Below are positions 31,901 to 43,159 of a DNA stretch of 64,000 nucleotides, in pieces. Position numbers and translations under genes: made by a program. The notes below the pieces were generated by a model. That model searched no databases and had not been told where the DNA came from. It saw nothing but the letters and a program-made list of their open reading frames with translations. The number at the start of each line of letters is the position of its first letter. The stretch's first letter is position 1. The DNA lies in assembly GCF_007655135.1 (NCBI RefSeq), contig NC_045134.1, positions 16,640,568 through 16,704,567 on the forward strand. Reading direction: 5' to 3'. The DNA is from Punica granatum (Eukaryota > Streptophyta > Magnoliopsida > Myrtales > Lythraceae).

Positions 31901-33802
31901 GATTTTGTTCAAGGCTGGTTCTATGGCTTAGAGGCTTCAAACTTAAAATCTAAGCTCAGAAATGGATAGAGGGGGTCAAAAACATGTGGGATATGAAGTT
32001 TGGTAAAGTTTGGATTTAAGCCGGGATGGATTCCGACTTAAGACTTTGCCCGGTTTTGCTTGGTTTTGCTTGTTCTTGCTGAGCTGCGACTTTGCTGAAC
32101 TCCTTGAGAGTTTGAGAGCTTTTGTTTGAGTGAGAAATGCTAGAGAGAGAGTGCTTGAAGGTGAATGATTAAGTTAATGACTTAGAAAGTATATATAAGC
32201 TATGTTTAAGTGCAATTAAGTGTGAAAAAGCTTGATTAAGGGCATGCTTATGGGGATCCGAATTTGCTAAGCAAGATAAGGATGAATCTCCTCCATGCAT
32301 TTTTCATGAAGATGAGCCAAGAAGCATTAATGGCATGGAAGTGAAGTTGGAGTGTAATCTTGGAAGACTTGAAGATATTTTGGTGCAAGTGTGCAAGAGA
32401 AGACAAGAGGCAATGGAGAGGGCGGCAATGGCAAGGGATGGTTGCCCTTGGGCAACCTGTGGGTCCTACGGCCGAAGATGAGAAACTGGGAGAAAGCTCA
32501 GGTCTCGATTGGTCGCGCATTCGAAGTTCATGGTTCGAATTGAACGTCGAATTATCGATATGCGCGAGAAAACGGGTTTAATGAGCCCGAGATTGGCATT
32601 TTTCATGGAGAAATGCCCCAGAAGCGTATGAGGCTCGAAAGCCGGTTTTGCTCATTGCAGGTGACTAGAGCGAAGTTGTCCGCTTCTGACAGCATATCTT
32701 GTGTCTGCATCTCACGTTGGTCATTTTGACATAAATTGTCAGACAACGTGAACAATTGTCCCTTAAGCCGGTAGTGCAAACGTAGAGCCGGAGATGTCCT
32801 ACGAGGTCGAAACTGGATTTCTCAGAATGCTTTCTGAGTTGCTTGGGCACTCCGGAGATCACTGTAACCTCTGTTTGCAGAGATCAGACCTCCAAGGACT
32901 TGAAAAGTGTATCTGAGACATCTAAAGCACTGCTCGGGAGGTCTAGATGAGTTGGGTGATTTATTCCGACGATTCCACATTGAGCCTTGAGAAGGCTAGC
33001 ATTGTGTAACGTAAGCATTCGGCGTCAAGTTTCCCCAAAGAGGACCTCCGGATATGGATTTCCATTGAAAATGGTCTTTTGTGCTCCTCAAAGGTTACTT
33101 GAGAAACCGAGAAGGGTTTTGCTGTCTGTTTTGCCCAATTGCGAATGTCCGCTGGAGTTTTCAGGGCAATGTAGTGTAAACTTCATTTGCCGTAATTCCA
33201 TCAGACCAGTCTCCGGTTATGCTTTTCCGAAAAGGGGTATGCCCGTTTTGTCATTCGGAAGTCATTCAGGGTGTCTGTATGGTTTCCAAAAGACAATCTG
33301 AAGCACTGCACGTGCTCTGTATGATTGTGGGGCATGGCCGCATCTGATATTTGGAATTAACTTTTCTCCGAGAAACCGGCATTTTTGGACTTCCACTGAA
33401 AAGTTGTCTGTATACAGAAAATTGTTCTGTATAGAGCAGATGATTTGCAATATGCCTTTGGGGACACTTTTCATCTGTTTGGCAATGAAGTGGATTTTTG
33501 GAGTCCAATATTGGCTATCTTCCGATGATCAAGCGACTTATCGGAAAATAGAACCGTCCATGTGATATACTGAAAATGCCGGTTTTGGACATTGTTGAGC
33601 TCTCTAGTCACTCTGTTGCTGCTTGCTGACCCCTGGGGTCCTTCTGTCAAGTGTATATGTCATTTGCCCGATTTCGCCGACTTGAGGATGAATAGTGATT
33701 TTCTACTCTGTTGAGTTGTTTCTCTATATTCTGCTCAAGTCATGGCTTGGATCATTGCTGATAATGTAATTTGGAATGGTGAGCCAAAATGGGGTGCTGA
33801 CA
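28528..33802 (-). repeat. Element B 3' LTR, about 5.3 kb
   Basis: On the minus strand it begins TGTCAGCACCCCATTTTGGC at 33802. It ends at a diverged form of the GGGTGCGCACA terminus at 28528 (also at 27896 in the duplicated copy). It shares with the other LTRs the block around the CGACCCGAAGGTCGAGGG motif (28665 on plus) and a run ending ATATAGGCCC. Two copies of a GACTGGCACAAGTCGGGTCG segment sit about 190 bp apart (31340 and 31529). It is more diverged than LTRs A and D. No host gene is visible inside. Confidence 0.75.
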
Positions 33803-34009
33803 GCTTGCCCCTCTTTGACTGCTTGCTCGAGTAGAGGATGCAGCCAAAGACATCAGAAGCACCCCAGTTTGATAGCAATGATAAATGTGGAATTTCCTAT
33901 ATGGCCCTCTCCTTCTTGCTTTGGATATGTGGGATGTTGTACCTAATAAAAGGAGATATAGTGAGATGCGCACAATGGACGTGTAGAGTCTGGAACAGAG
34001 CTGAGATAG

Positions 34010-34931
34010 GCAATTAAAGTCGGGATTGACCCCAGTGCAGAAAGTAAAGTCGGGATTGACCTGAAGGGGATTGACCCCGGTGCAGAAAAGTAAAGTCGGG
34101 ATTGACCCGAAGGGGATTGACCTCAGTGCAATTGACCTCGGTGCAGAAAAGTAAAGTCGGGATTGACCCCGATGCAGAAAAGTAAAGTCGGGATTGACCC
34201 GAAAGGTTTGCAATTTGCACGGGGCGCATACCGAATGAACTGCATGGTTCAAAGGTGCCTACCCAGTGGACTTGCGGGGTGCACAAGCGCTTGCTTCGCG
34301 GGTTTGCAAGGTGCACGGGCGCTAGCCCGGCGGGTTGCAAGGTGCACTGCATTCCTGAGGAGATGCACGCCAATTAAAAAGTGCATTGCGGAAATAAAAG
34401 GTGCACTGCGTTCCTGAGAAGGTGCACGCCAATTGAAAGGTGCGTTGCAGAAATGAAAGGTGCATTGCGTTCCTGAGAAGGTGCACGCCAATTGAAAAGT
34501 GCATTGAAGAAATAATAGGTGCACTGCGTTCCTGAGAAGGTGCACGCCAATTGAAAAGTGCACTGCAGAAATGAAAGGTGCACTGCGTTCCTGAGAAGGT
34601 GCACGCCAATTGAAAAGTGCATTGCAGAAATGAAAGGTGCACTGCGTTCCTGAGAAGGTGCACGCCAATTGAAAAGTGCATTGCAGAAATGAAAGGTGCA
34701 CTGCGTTCCTGACAAGGTTCACGCCAATTGAAAAGTGCATTGCAGAAATGAAAGGTGCATTGCGTTCTTGAGAAGGTGCACGCCAATTGAAAAGTGCATT
34801 ACAGAAATAAAAGGTGCACTGTGTTCCTGAGAAGGTGCACGCCAATTGAAAAGTGCATTGCAGAAATGAAAGGTGCACTGCGTTCCTGAGAAGGTGCACG
34901 CCAATTGAAAAGCATTGCGGGAATGAAATGT
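34010..34931 (-). repeat. Element B 3' UTR tandem arrays (59-bp monomer)
   Basis: A first short array (34010-34210) repeats GTCGGGATTGACCC with TGCAGAAAAGTAAA. The main array (34342-34931) holds ten head-to-tail 59-bp units starting at 34342, 34401, 34460, 34519, 34578, 34637, 34696, 34755, 34814 and 34873, the last shortened. The core is GGTGCACTGCGTTCCTGAGA. It sits between the integrase end and the 3' LTR, where Tat-lineage elements are known to carry fast-changing tandem repeats. Confidence 0.92.
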
Positions 34932-35511
34932 GCAGAAAATAAATGCAAACACTAGGGAGTTGTGTGAGGTGTGGAAGGAATCATTGTGCTTCCTCCATCA
35001 CTGAGCTTGTTTGTGTTGCAATCGATGCTGTGGCAGAATGCTTCGTTGCTTGCCAACTAATAGTGATGTCAGAGTGCATCGAGTACTACTCTGAAGATTC
35101 TCCTCTTGGCTTGAGATTGTCACCCGTCACATGAAGTAGAGATGAATCGATATTGGGGAGACATCTTCCAAGGAGCGCTGATTTGTCGGAGGCAGGCATT
35201 GATGCTGGGACGAAGTCGTTTCACTGAAGCCTTACCTCTGTGGCAGTGATGTGTTTTATCTGCCGAAAGCCGGGCTCGCCGCTAGGCGGTTACCTGTTGG
35301 GTTGCCGGAAACCGGCCTTGCTGCTGAGGAATGATTGTGCTTTGCCGGAGGCCAGCTCCGCTGCTTGGGCGGTCATGCTTTGACCCGCAAGAAGTTCCCC
35401 GAAAGTCGGCGTCTTGTATTGCGAGACTCGAGCTCTAAGATAGAGCGCCTACGTATCCCGTGGGACCGAGAATCAGAGTCTGACGTAGTTCATGGCGATG
35501 CTTGTACCTGT
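34932..35511 (-). other. Element B 3' UTR, remaining part
   Basis: Noncoding internal sequence between the 59-bp array and the point where element C inserted. It includes GCGCCTACGTATCCC (near 35447), a block I associate with the noncoding regions of Tat-type elements. No ORF of interest. Confidence 0.4.
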
Positions 35512-38500
35512 TGTCAGCACCCCATTTTGGCCCACCAGCTTCCTACGTGAGGATCTCCGACCAAAGCTCGGGTTACTATTCACCACCCGGCAATCAGAGG
35601 CGAACGTGCGGGCACAGAGTCATGAACGACAGGAGAAGAGCTGGGTCCATTAGAAAAGCAGAAGGGAGCAACCAAAAGAACTTACAGGCAAAGAACCCCG
35701 AAAACAGCGGAGCCAGCACTGTAGCACTATTCATCACCGAATCACTAAAGCACTGAAAGGTGCCCAATATGAGACTCTAAAAATCCCTCTCAGTGCCAAA
35801 ATGACCAATGACGCATCCGGACGTATTTCGGAGGTGTCCTGCTCAAGCCGGGACACCCCGGTCTCTCACGGACGCCTTTTCTGACAGGGCTCCCGGGGCC
35901 CGCTCCACTAACAAGTAAACGACCCCCCAAAACGGGCCAACAGGCACCCAGGGACCACCGGGGTCGTGGAACAAGCCTCAGACGACCTTTTGGAACTCTA
36001 CGGGGCTCCCCAAATGACGTTTCGGTGGAAGCCAACGCCTCCCGGTGAATCTTCGGGGCACATTCACGGAAAACGGAGATCGCAACGATTCCCGAACACC
36101 TCAAGACATCCAGGGAACACTAAGAAAACCTCGGTCACAAGTCTCTAGGTCCCCCCGGGCCAACGGTCTTCGGCCGGGGACGACGAGCCAACGATCTCCC
36201 ACGAGGCAAAAGGGTCACCGAGACGAGTATTAAGATGCACAAAGAGCAATCGGGGACCGGGGGCATTCAACTCCACTCCAAACGTCCGAACAGGGCAAAA
36301 CCGGCTCTCGAAGCGCCGAGTCGCCCGAACACTCGTTCACACGACGTATGGCGATATTATGCTCATTCAAATCCTCTTCGTTCAAGCATTCCAAATCTAT
36401 AAATTAATCGGACTTCGGAGATCGGGCACGCGTTCAATCAAGTCTCAAGCTTTTTTCGGCTTTTCTCTCAATCGAACGGGGCCCATAGCTCAGCCAAGCC
36501 GAGCCATCAAGCCACGACTCAACCCCAAGCCACGGCTCAAACCCACGGCTCCGACGTGACCGCCCCAGCCGCTGCTAAAACCCTCCCACCGTCGGCTCCA
36601 TCCCCATGGCCGGCGGCTCCAAGGAGGCTTCCTCCTTCCCTCCACCACAAATTTGAAATATCTCTTACACATCTTACACATCCATCACTTTCCATCATTT
36701 CCTATCACTTCTCTCTTGCTTCCCCTACACTCAATGTGACACTTTCCCCTCCCTAATCCCATTGGGAATTTCGGCAGCCCACATAAGTTCCCCCTAACTA
36801 CACTTAGCTCATCCTAATCACACCATTAGCCACTCCTATATGTTCCCTTTCATCATTAAGCTTAATCACTTCTTGATTCTCCTTCTCTCTCAAGCCAATC
36901 TCTCTCCAAAATCCTCTCAAACTCCAGCCCATCCCCACACTCTCGTTCAGCCCGTGCCGAGGCCGAAACCGGCCAAAATCACCGAAAAACCACCTGGTAC
37001 TCCGGTAACCACCCGACCCGACTTAAGCCAAAAATTATCAAACTCCCTAGCCTACATATTTCCTACCCCCTAAGTCCATTTCCGGGCTTAGATTTTTGAT
37101 TTGAAGCCTCCAACGTCACATTCCAGCAATGAAGAGAATCGGGTCCCGTGGGTCACCCGCGCGCAACCGTGCCCTAACGACGTGCCATTTCGCTCCACGA
37201 CTTTGACGAGTCGTGCCATCACATTCCAAGGGTTCCTCACAACCCTCTCCCTCCCCCTTGAAGAGGTGGCCACGGTCCGAGGGCCGATCAACCGTGCACA
37301 ACCACCATTCCCCCTTTTTTTTCTCTTACGGGGTTCCTTGTGTTCTTTCCGAACTTCTTCTCACTGTTTCGGGTTCGTCCAGGGCTTGGCACGTTCGAGT
37401 CTGCCCACGGTCATCTAGACCCGCCTCTTAGGAGTCCAACGAACCCGATCTCACACCGTGCCATGGTCGGAGCAAGCGTGCCGACCCGTTTTCCCGAAAC
37501 TGCCGCGACTGCACCCCCTCTCGGGTCACTCCACCCGTAGCTTCAACAGAGTCTCGCGACTCTCAAGGCCGCTTCCCCGACTCTTTTCCTCGAGCATCGA
37601 GGCTAGGTAACACTTCTTCACGACTTAGAGAAGCTAGGATCTCCAACATTTGTTTACAGGAGGCGTTAATGTAGTTCAAGATCCGGAATGCACGAAAGTT
37701 TATATTTTTTTTCCGGATCCATGCTCCCCATGCATTTCCATGCAACGTGCGTCCGTGACATCCCTTCGTGTGACCATGCATTTCCATGCGTGCCACGACT
37801 TAGAGAAGCTAGGATCTCCAACATTTGTTTACAGGAGGCGTTAATGTAGTTCGAGATCCGGAATGCACGAAAGTTTATATTTTTCTTCCGGATCCATGCT
37901 CCCCATGCATTTCCATGCAACGTGCGTCCGTGACATCCCTTCGTGTGACCATGCCGTGTTTGTATGATGCAAGAACTTGCGTGCCATGACGGGAAACGGC
38001 TCGGATCCGGACGGGAGAGGCCCTCTTAGCCACGGTTGAGCCACGGGACTCACGGCCAAGTCTCTAAGGAGAGACCCGTGAGCTCCCTTGGCTTACCCGG
38101 GGCTAGGACGATCTCTCTCCTCCCAAATCGAGTTGATTCCTATGTATTTTTACCGTTAATCACATGTGACGTGATAGCATGACGGGAAAGGATCCGAATC
38201 GGGGCCGGAGAAACCCCCCGACTCGTGTGAGTCATGGAAGCTCACGGCCACCCTTGGAGGAATGTGGCCGAGTGCTTCCTTGGACCACAGGAGTCCGGGA
38301 GGCTTTCTTCCACCTCGAGACGGGTCGGTTCCCGTGTTTTATTTATTTCGTTATTATTTGAGTCAAGATCGTCACGTTATTTCCGTTTAAATATCTCATT
38401 CGTGCACGTTTGTGTGATTTCATGTAATTATGATCGTGGCGGTGTGGAGGTGACTAAAATATATATTATCATCATAATTATCGTGTTGGGTATGCAAGAA

Positions 38501-40724
38501 ACGACCGAAATCGGCGTAAGAGGCCATCTAAGACCCGGGGGTGAGCCAAGGAAATGTTCGGTCACTTTCTTCGGGATGTGACCGAGTGTCCCGTGGCTAC
38601 CCTCGAGTCTAGGTCGGCCTCCTCCTCCATTTGGAAGTCGGCTCTTGGAATTGTTTGTAATCGTGCTCTCCATTTAATTGTCGACCACGTATCAATTATT
38701 TACTAGACGTATTAGTTATGGGAAATGCCCATTGAACCCGTAGTTGTGATGCAAATCGGTAATCGTTGAATAATCTCACAAACGGGATAAACAAGACGTA
38801 TCATGTGACTAATCAAATCACTTGGACTAAATAATTGGGTTAATCGATCCTTAATTTCTAAACGCATCTATGGTTCACAGAACGGCAGGAATGCCCTTTC
38901 CCATTAAAAGCTCACAATTTCAAAATACCGAGACACGTCACACGAATAGAATTGATGTCTAACGAGTACTCACATGTTATGACTCGAGTCCGGGCCCGAT
39001 TTGAGGCGGCTCGAGTCGGGGTGCGTGAGTCCTTCTCAGACTCCTTCGTGTGACGCAATCTCCGATTTATATCCGAACATTGCAATTTTACCGTCCAAGG
39101 GCATAACCGTCATTCCACGACTCACCGATACCCTAGACGCTAGGAAGCGGGAAACACCTCGATCTATGAACGAAAAGGGCCACCCGTTCGGGTGCGAGTT
39201 TCATTCGCATGGCCCATTCCGTTCACTTTCGGTGTTTCTATCTTCCTATCGTAGATTCGATGGTGGACATTTCATTTCAGTTACAAAACACGAAGAACCG
39301 GATTAATCGTGCACTCGACCTAAGCAAACATTAGATAATGGATAGGTGGAATATTAGATTCCAATCTAGAGTCAAAACACGAGTTTTGGTTAATTCGGTG
39401 AAACTGCAGTGACGCTTAACCGAATAAAAGCTCTAAAACAAATCCACCCATGTAATCGGCTTAGAACCATATTCTAGTCCCACCATCTATGTTTGCCTAG
39501 GCTAGACACATTGTTTGCCAATCAACCCCGGCTAATAACCGATTAAATCACGTATATTCGACTTAATACACCATTTGTTTGTATTCACCGACAGTTGTCA
39601 GTTGTTGTCTGTATTATGTCAATTTCATCAATTTTCTTCTGTTTTATCCTTACCCATGATGATTTATTGCGGTTCGGGCCCGAGCCCATAGGTTACGTGT
39701 TGCACGGGGTCCAACGCCCCAACTCACCGAACACGAGGTCCAACGCCTCCTAATTCACTGAGTGCGTGCAACCCGAGCGCGGAATGAGATCTAGTCTCGA
39801 GTCACCATCACACTCCAAATATGGCCTATGTGGAAGGCAATTTGGATTGGATGTGTGAAACGTGTCTAGATATCACCCGGGAGCTCGATCGGACCAACGG
39901 TTACAGTGGGAACTAATCGGTTCTCCTGCAAACCGTCGGTTCGATTGGACCCGACCCCCGGCTCATTGAGCCCGCGTTGCCTTAATTTATTTATCGGTCA
40001 TTCAAAACACACGGTGAGCAGGAGCGGAATATTAGCCCAATGCAAACCGATCGGGATCCGTTTACTTAATTCAGTTATACTTTGTAATCATTTGAGAGAA
40101 CATTGTGAGAATTTTATTTGTATACTCACTCATTCACTTGTAAGGATCCCCGATCGGCGAGCGAGAGGTCCGAGTGTCGAGTCGGTTAAGTCGGTCTATC
40201 GGCACCAAGGGATGAGCAAGCTGAATAATCGTGGTCTCGATTCGCGCAGGGAATCGACCATCACGGTTCGAGGAACTGTAACGCTAAGATAGCGAACCAA
40301 TCCCTCGACGCACAAGCCTACTCATCCTTCGGATTCTTGGCCCAACTCGATCGATTCATCGACTTTACGGTGTCAAAGCGGGCGAGTCAAGTGCAACCCT
40401 AAATCACGCGGTAAATAAACAAAATCGGAAAGTCTAGCAAACTAGAGTACCGAAAGGGCGTGCAGGATATAGGCCCGCACGTAATGGAACCCCCGAATTC
40501 GGAATTTTTGGTTCCGCACGACCATTGCCTCAGCATTTAGGTGTACCCCGTACCCCTAGACCCGGGCGACTCAACGGCCCTCGACCTACGGGTCGTAAAC
40601 AGTAAATGGCGACTCATTCTCACGTGTGTCCTTCGCGCGTCCCCGGGAAGGTAAATAACCCCAAGCCGCGTCGCCTAGGCTTCGCGCTTGCGTGCCCCGA
40701 CGAGATGAAATTCGGGTGCGCACA
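35512..40724 (+). repeat. Element C 5' LTR, 5.2 kb
   Basis: It starts TGTCAGCACCCCATTTTGGC and ends GGGTGCGCACA directly before the primer-binding site. It contains an internal 175-bp direct duplication (about 37619-37793 and 37794-37968). At 5,213 bp it is far longer than a usual plant gypsy LTR and matches the length typical of Ogre elements. The internal ORFs are short and not conserved as genes. Confidence 0.9.
37619..37968. repeat. 175-bp tandem duplication inside LTR C
   Basis: The segment beginning CACGACTTAGAGAAGCTAGG occurs twice in a row, 175 bp apart, with only a few differences (for example TAGTTCAAGAT and TAGTTCGAGAT). LTRs A and D have the corresponding sequence once. Confidence 0.85.
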
Positions 40725-40727
40725 GCT

Positions 40728-40745
40728 TGGCGACTCCAATGGGGA
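40728..40745 (+). other. Element C primer-binding site
   Basis: TGGCGACTCCAATGGGGA lies three bases after the LTR terminal CA. TGGCGACTC... leaders are the type reported for Ogre/Tat elements, where a tRNA-Arg primer has been proposed. I infer the tRNA identity from the family rather than from a match made here. Confidence 0.7.
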
Positions 40746-41343
40746 CACTTAGAGGGTTCGGGCTCATTCCCGCTTGCTTTGCTTGCTTGTTTATTTACCG
40801 CTTTCTGCATTTCCCGCTTATCTACTTTGCGCACTTTTATTTCCCGCACATGCATCGCATCATTCTAGCGGATTCTTAGGTACTTTGTCCGAAATCCCAC
40901 GGGCACCAAGATAGGAAGCTAGGTTAGTCAGAGGTTCCGAGTAAGGGAACGGATCGAGTCGGCTATGCCACCGAACCGGCCCCCAAAGATCCTCGCTCGA
41001 TTTCAAGGAATTCACACCCTTGTATCGGGAGCCCCCATCCCTAGTTAGCGGTTCTCCCAATAGCACCGAAAACCATGCATACACAGGGACCGTCATGCTG
41101 GACCCATTCTTACCTCCATGCCGACAACCGACCCAAAAAGTCGAGTCTTTGAGTCGGCCCGTAGTTTTTTCTTTAAGACGGGCCTTTTGTGTTTTTCTGT
41201 AAGAACGAGTGATGTATACTGTAAAGAACGTGACTATAGCTTATCTTTCCGCACTGCATGCATTATTTTCGAAAAAAACTTAGGACATTACACTGATTTG
41301 ATTCTTAAGGCGTTAAGCCGACATCTCCTCCATCTAGGTAAGG
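40746..41343 (+). other. Element C untranslated leader
   Basis: Noncoding sequence between primer-binding site and ORF1. Nothing else recognised. Confidence 0.5.
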
Positions 41344-42843
41344 ATGGACCGCCCGGCTCCCGGTCTCAGACTAGAAGCGATCACACCGCCAAGGCAAGAC
41401 ATCATGCGCATTTGGAGGACTCTCCGACCAGTGGACCACGCCTTCATCCGGGGCATTATCGGAGATATGGTCATGTTCACGGAAACTCCGGTGGATTGGA
41501 TCTTCTTGAGGACCGCCACGGAGTTTTGGGACCCCGAGCACGTAGTATTCAACCTCCAGGGGACAGAGTTAGCCCCTACGATCGAGGAATACACGGCACT
41601 CATCCAGAGGCCCACACCCACGACCTAAGGCATTTTCGTGCCTAACCCGTTCGCAACCATTCGAGGTCAGCTCTCCAGCCTCCTCGGCATACCCACCCAA
41701 GACATCCACGAAGAGCTTCACCAAGGATGGGATCACGGCATCAGGATCGCGTGGCTCTCCGATTGGATGCTCCTCCGTGCGTTGACGCCCTCGACGGCAT
41801 CCTATTAGCGCGACGCATGCCATGGATTCCTTCTCTTAGTCTTTGGCACTCTTCTGTTCCTATACTCGCCGAACCTCGTTGACGGGGCTATAGCCCAAGT
41901 CGTCCTCCAAGCGGTGAGAGGCAATAGTTACGTGGAGGCTTTACTAGCCGAGACCGTTCGGTCTCTAGACTATGTTAGAGAGATTCGACGCGACAGGATA
42001 AGGGGATCCCCGCACCTACTGCAGATTTGGCTTCTCGCCCATATCCGCCCCTTTTGCTCATCGCATCCGTTCTCCTACATCGCCGATGAGCGCTCGCTGA
42101 TCGAGCGCCTGGTACCAGTTATCCCACCTCCCGAGCATAGATTCTCGGAATGGAGACGCTTTTGGCGCGAGCTGACGCCCACACGGTTCCTATGGGTCGC
42201 CCGATGGAACCCCGGCGGCCCCATGATCACAGGATGTCCCGGGATTGGGGGAGTCCCCCTCCTTAGCCACTTGGGGAGCATGCTCATATTCCCGGGCCGG
42301 GTAATCAGACAACTCGGCGGCCTACAGGACATTCCCGCCGAAGCGGACCGCCTACCTTTCCGCATCCAATGGGCCGACTCTACATCCTCGGCCCCCGCAA
42401 GATTCTTACAGATTCGGGAGATCCGCCGCCAACGGGACGCTAGCACCATACAGCGTCTGTATTTCCCCGAGCACCCCACCGACGAAGAGCGAGCATTCTC
42501 CGCCACATCGGCATACGTGGCTCGGTTCTACCTGCAGGGATCGACACCACCACAACGGTCCCAGGCCACCCCGACTCCTCGAGCTTCATCTACCCTCGCT
42601 CCCGAAGCCGAAAGCTCCATCCAAGCGGCCATGCACGCGGAGCTACGGGCCATCAGGGAGGAACGAGATAGGCTCCGTTGCGAGCTTGTTGATTCCCACG
42701 CGGAGGTCGCCGACTACAGGGAGCTTCAGACGGAATTGGGCCGAGCACGCGCTCGAGTCGCGCACCTAGACAGGGAGATGGCCCGCTTGAGCGCGAGGTT
42801 GGACCGAGTGCAGGCAAGGGCGCGCGAGATTGCCCACCCCTAG
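41344..42843 (+). pseudogene. Ogre-type ORF1, upstream of gag (plant-mobile-domain-like)
   Basis: Exactly 500 codons in one frame from an ATG, with two stops (41626-41628 and about 41805). The protein opens with MRIWRTLRPVDHAFI-type text and then FWDPEHVVFNLQGTELAPT and IEEYTALIQRP. This is the pattern of the retroelement-borne plant-mobile-domain/DUF7745-like family. A middle block reads PHLLQIWLLAHIRPF and RFSEWRRFWRELTP. The C-terminal 80 residues form a likely coiled coil (ELRAIREERDRLRCEL onward). An extra ORF before gag on the same strand is a hallmark of Ogre-like elements, and its role is unknown. Without the two stops the frame would be complete. Confidence 0.75.
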
Positions 42844-43159
42844 GATTAGCGGACGCGCCCATTTTTTGCCCTCGCTCGGACCTGCGCCGCTCTCAACCGG
42901 CCACCGAGCGTAAAGGGATGTCGGCTTTACGTTTATGTTCCTTTTCTTTCGTGCGTTCTATTTTGTAAAACTATGGAGCTTGAATCTAATCAATGTAATG
43001 ACATTAGCATTTCGAAAATTCATGCATCTCATACATCTTACCCCTTTATTTATTTCGCACTTATCATCTCAAAATGTCGATGTTTGCCCTTACACATTCT
43101 TGGAATCTAGGTGATCACAACTGGCGTCGCACCGTTATCCGACTCGTCAACGTGTCAGA
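42844..43159 (+). other. Spacer between ORF1 and gag
   Basis: 316 bases with stops in all frames. In this family ORF1 and gag-pol are separate reading frames, so a spacer is expected. Confidence 0.5.

Larger units (their letters stand above)
27896..35511 (-). mobile_element. Tat/Ogre-like gypsy element B (3' part)
   Basis: In minus orientation it consists of a 3' LTR (about 27896/28528-33802), a polypurine tract (33803-33816) and a 3' UTR with two tandem arrays (34010-34931), up to 35511. There the plus-strand LTR of element C interrupts it. Its coding region lies beyond C and is not in this window. LTR end sequences match those of elements A, C and D. Confidence 0.75.

Noticed and set aside
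34249..34899. 216-codon ORF with Phe/Cys/His repeats
   Set aside because: It is produced by a 59-bp noncoding tandem repeat that is open in all three minus frames; not a gene.
34342..34931. Regular repeats like a CRISPR array
   Set aside because: The units are head-to-tail with no unique spacers, and this is plant retroelement DNA.
41860..41990. ORF1 as a host gene (plant mobile domain gene)
   Set aside because: It sits between an LTR/PBS and gag on the same strand with no introns, so it belongs to the retroelement.
42075..42506. 143-codon minus-strand ORF
   Set aside because: Antisense shadow of ORF1 in GC-rich sequence.
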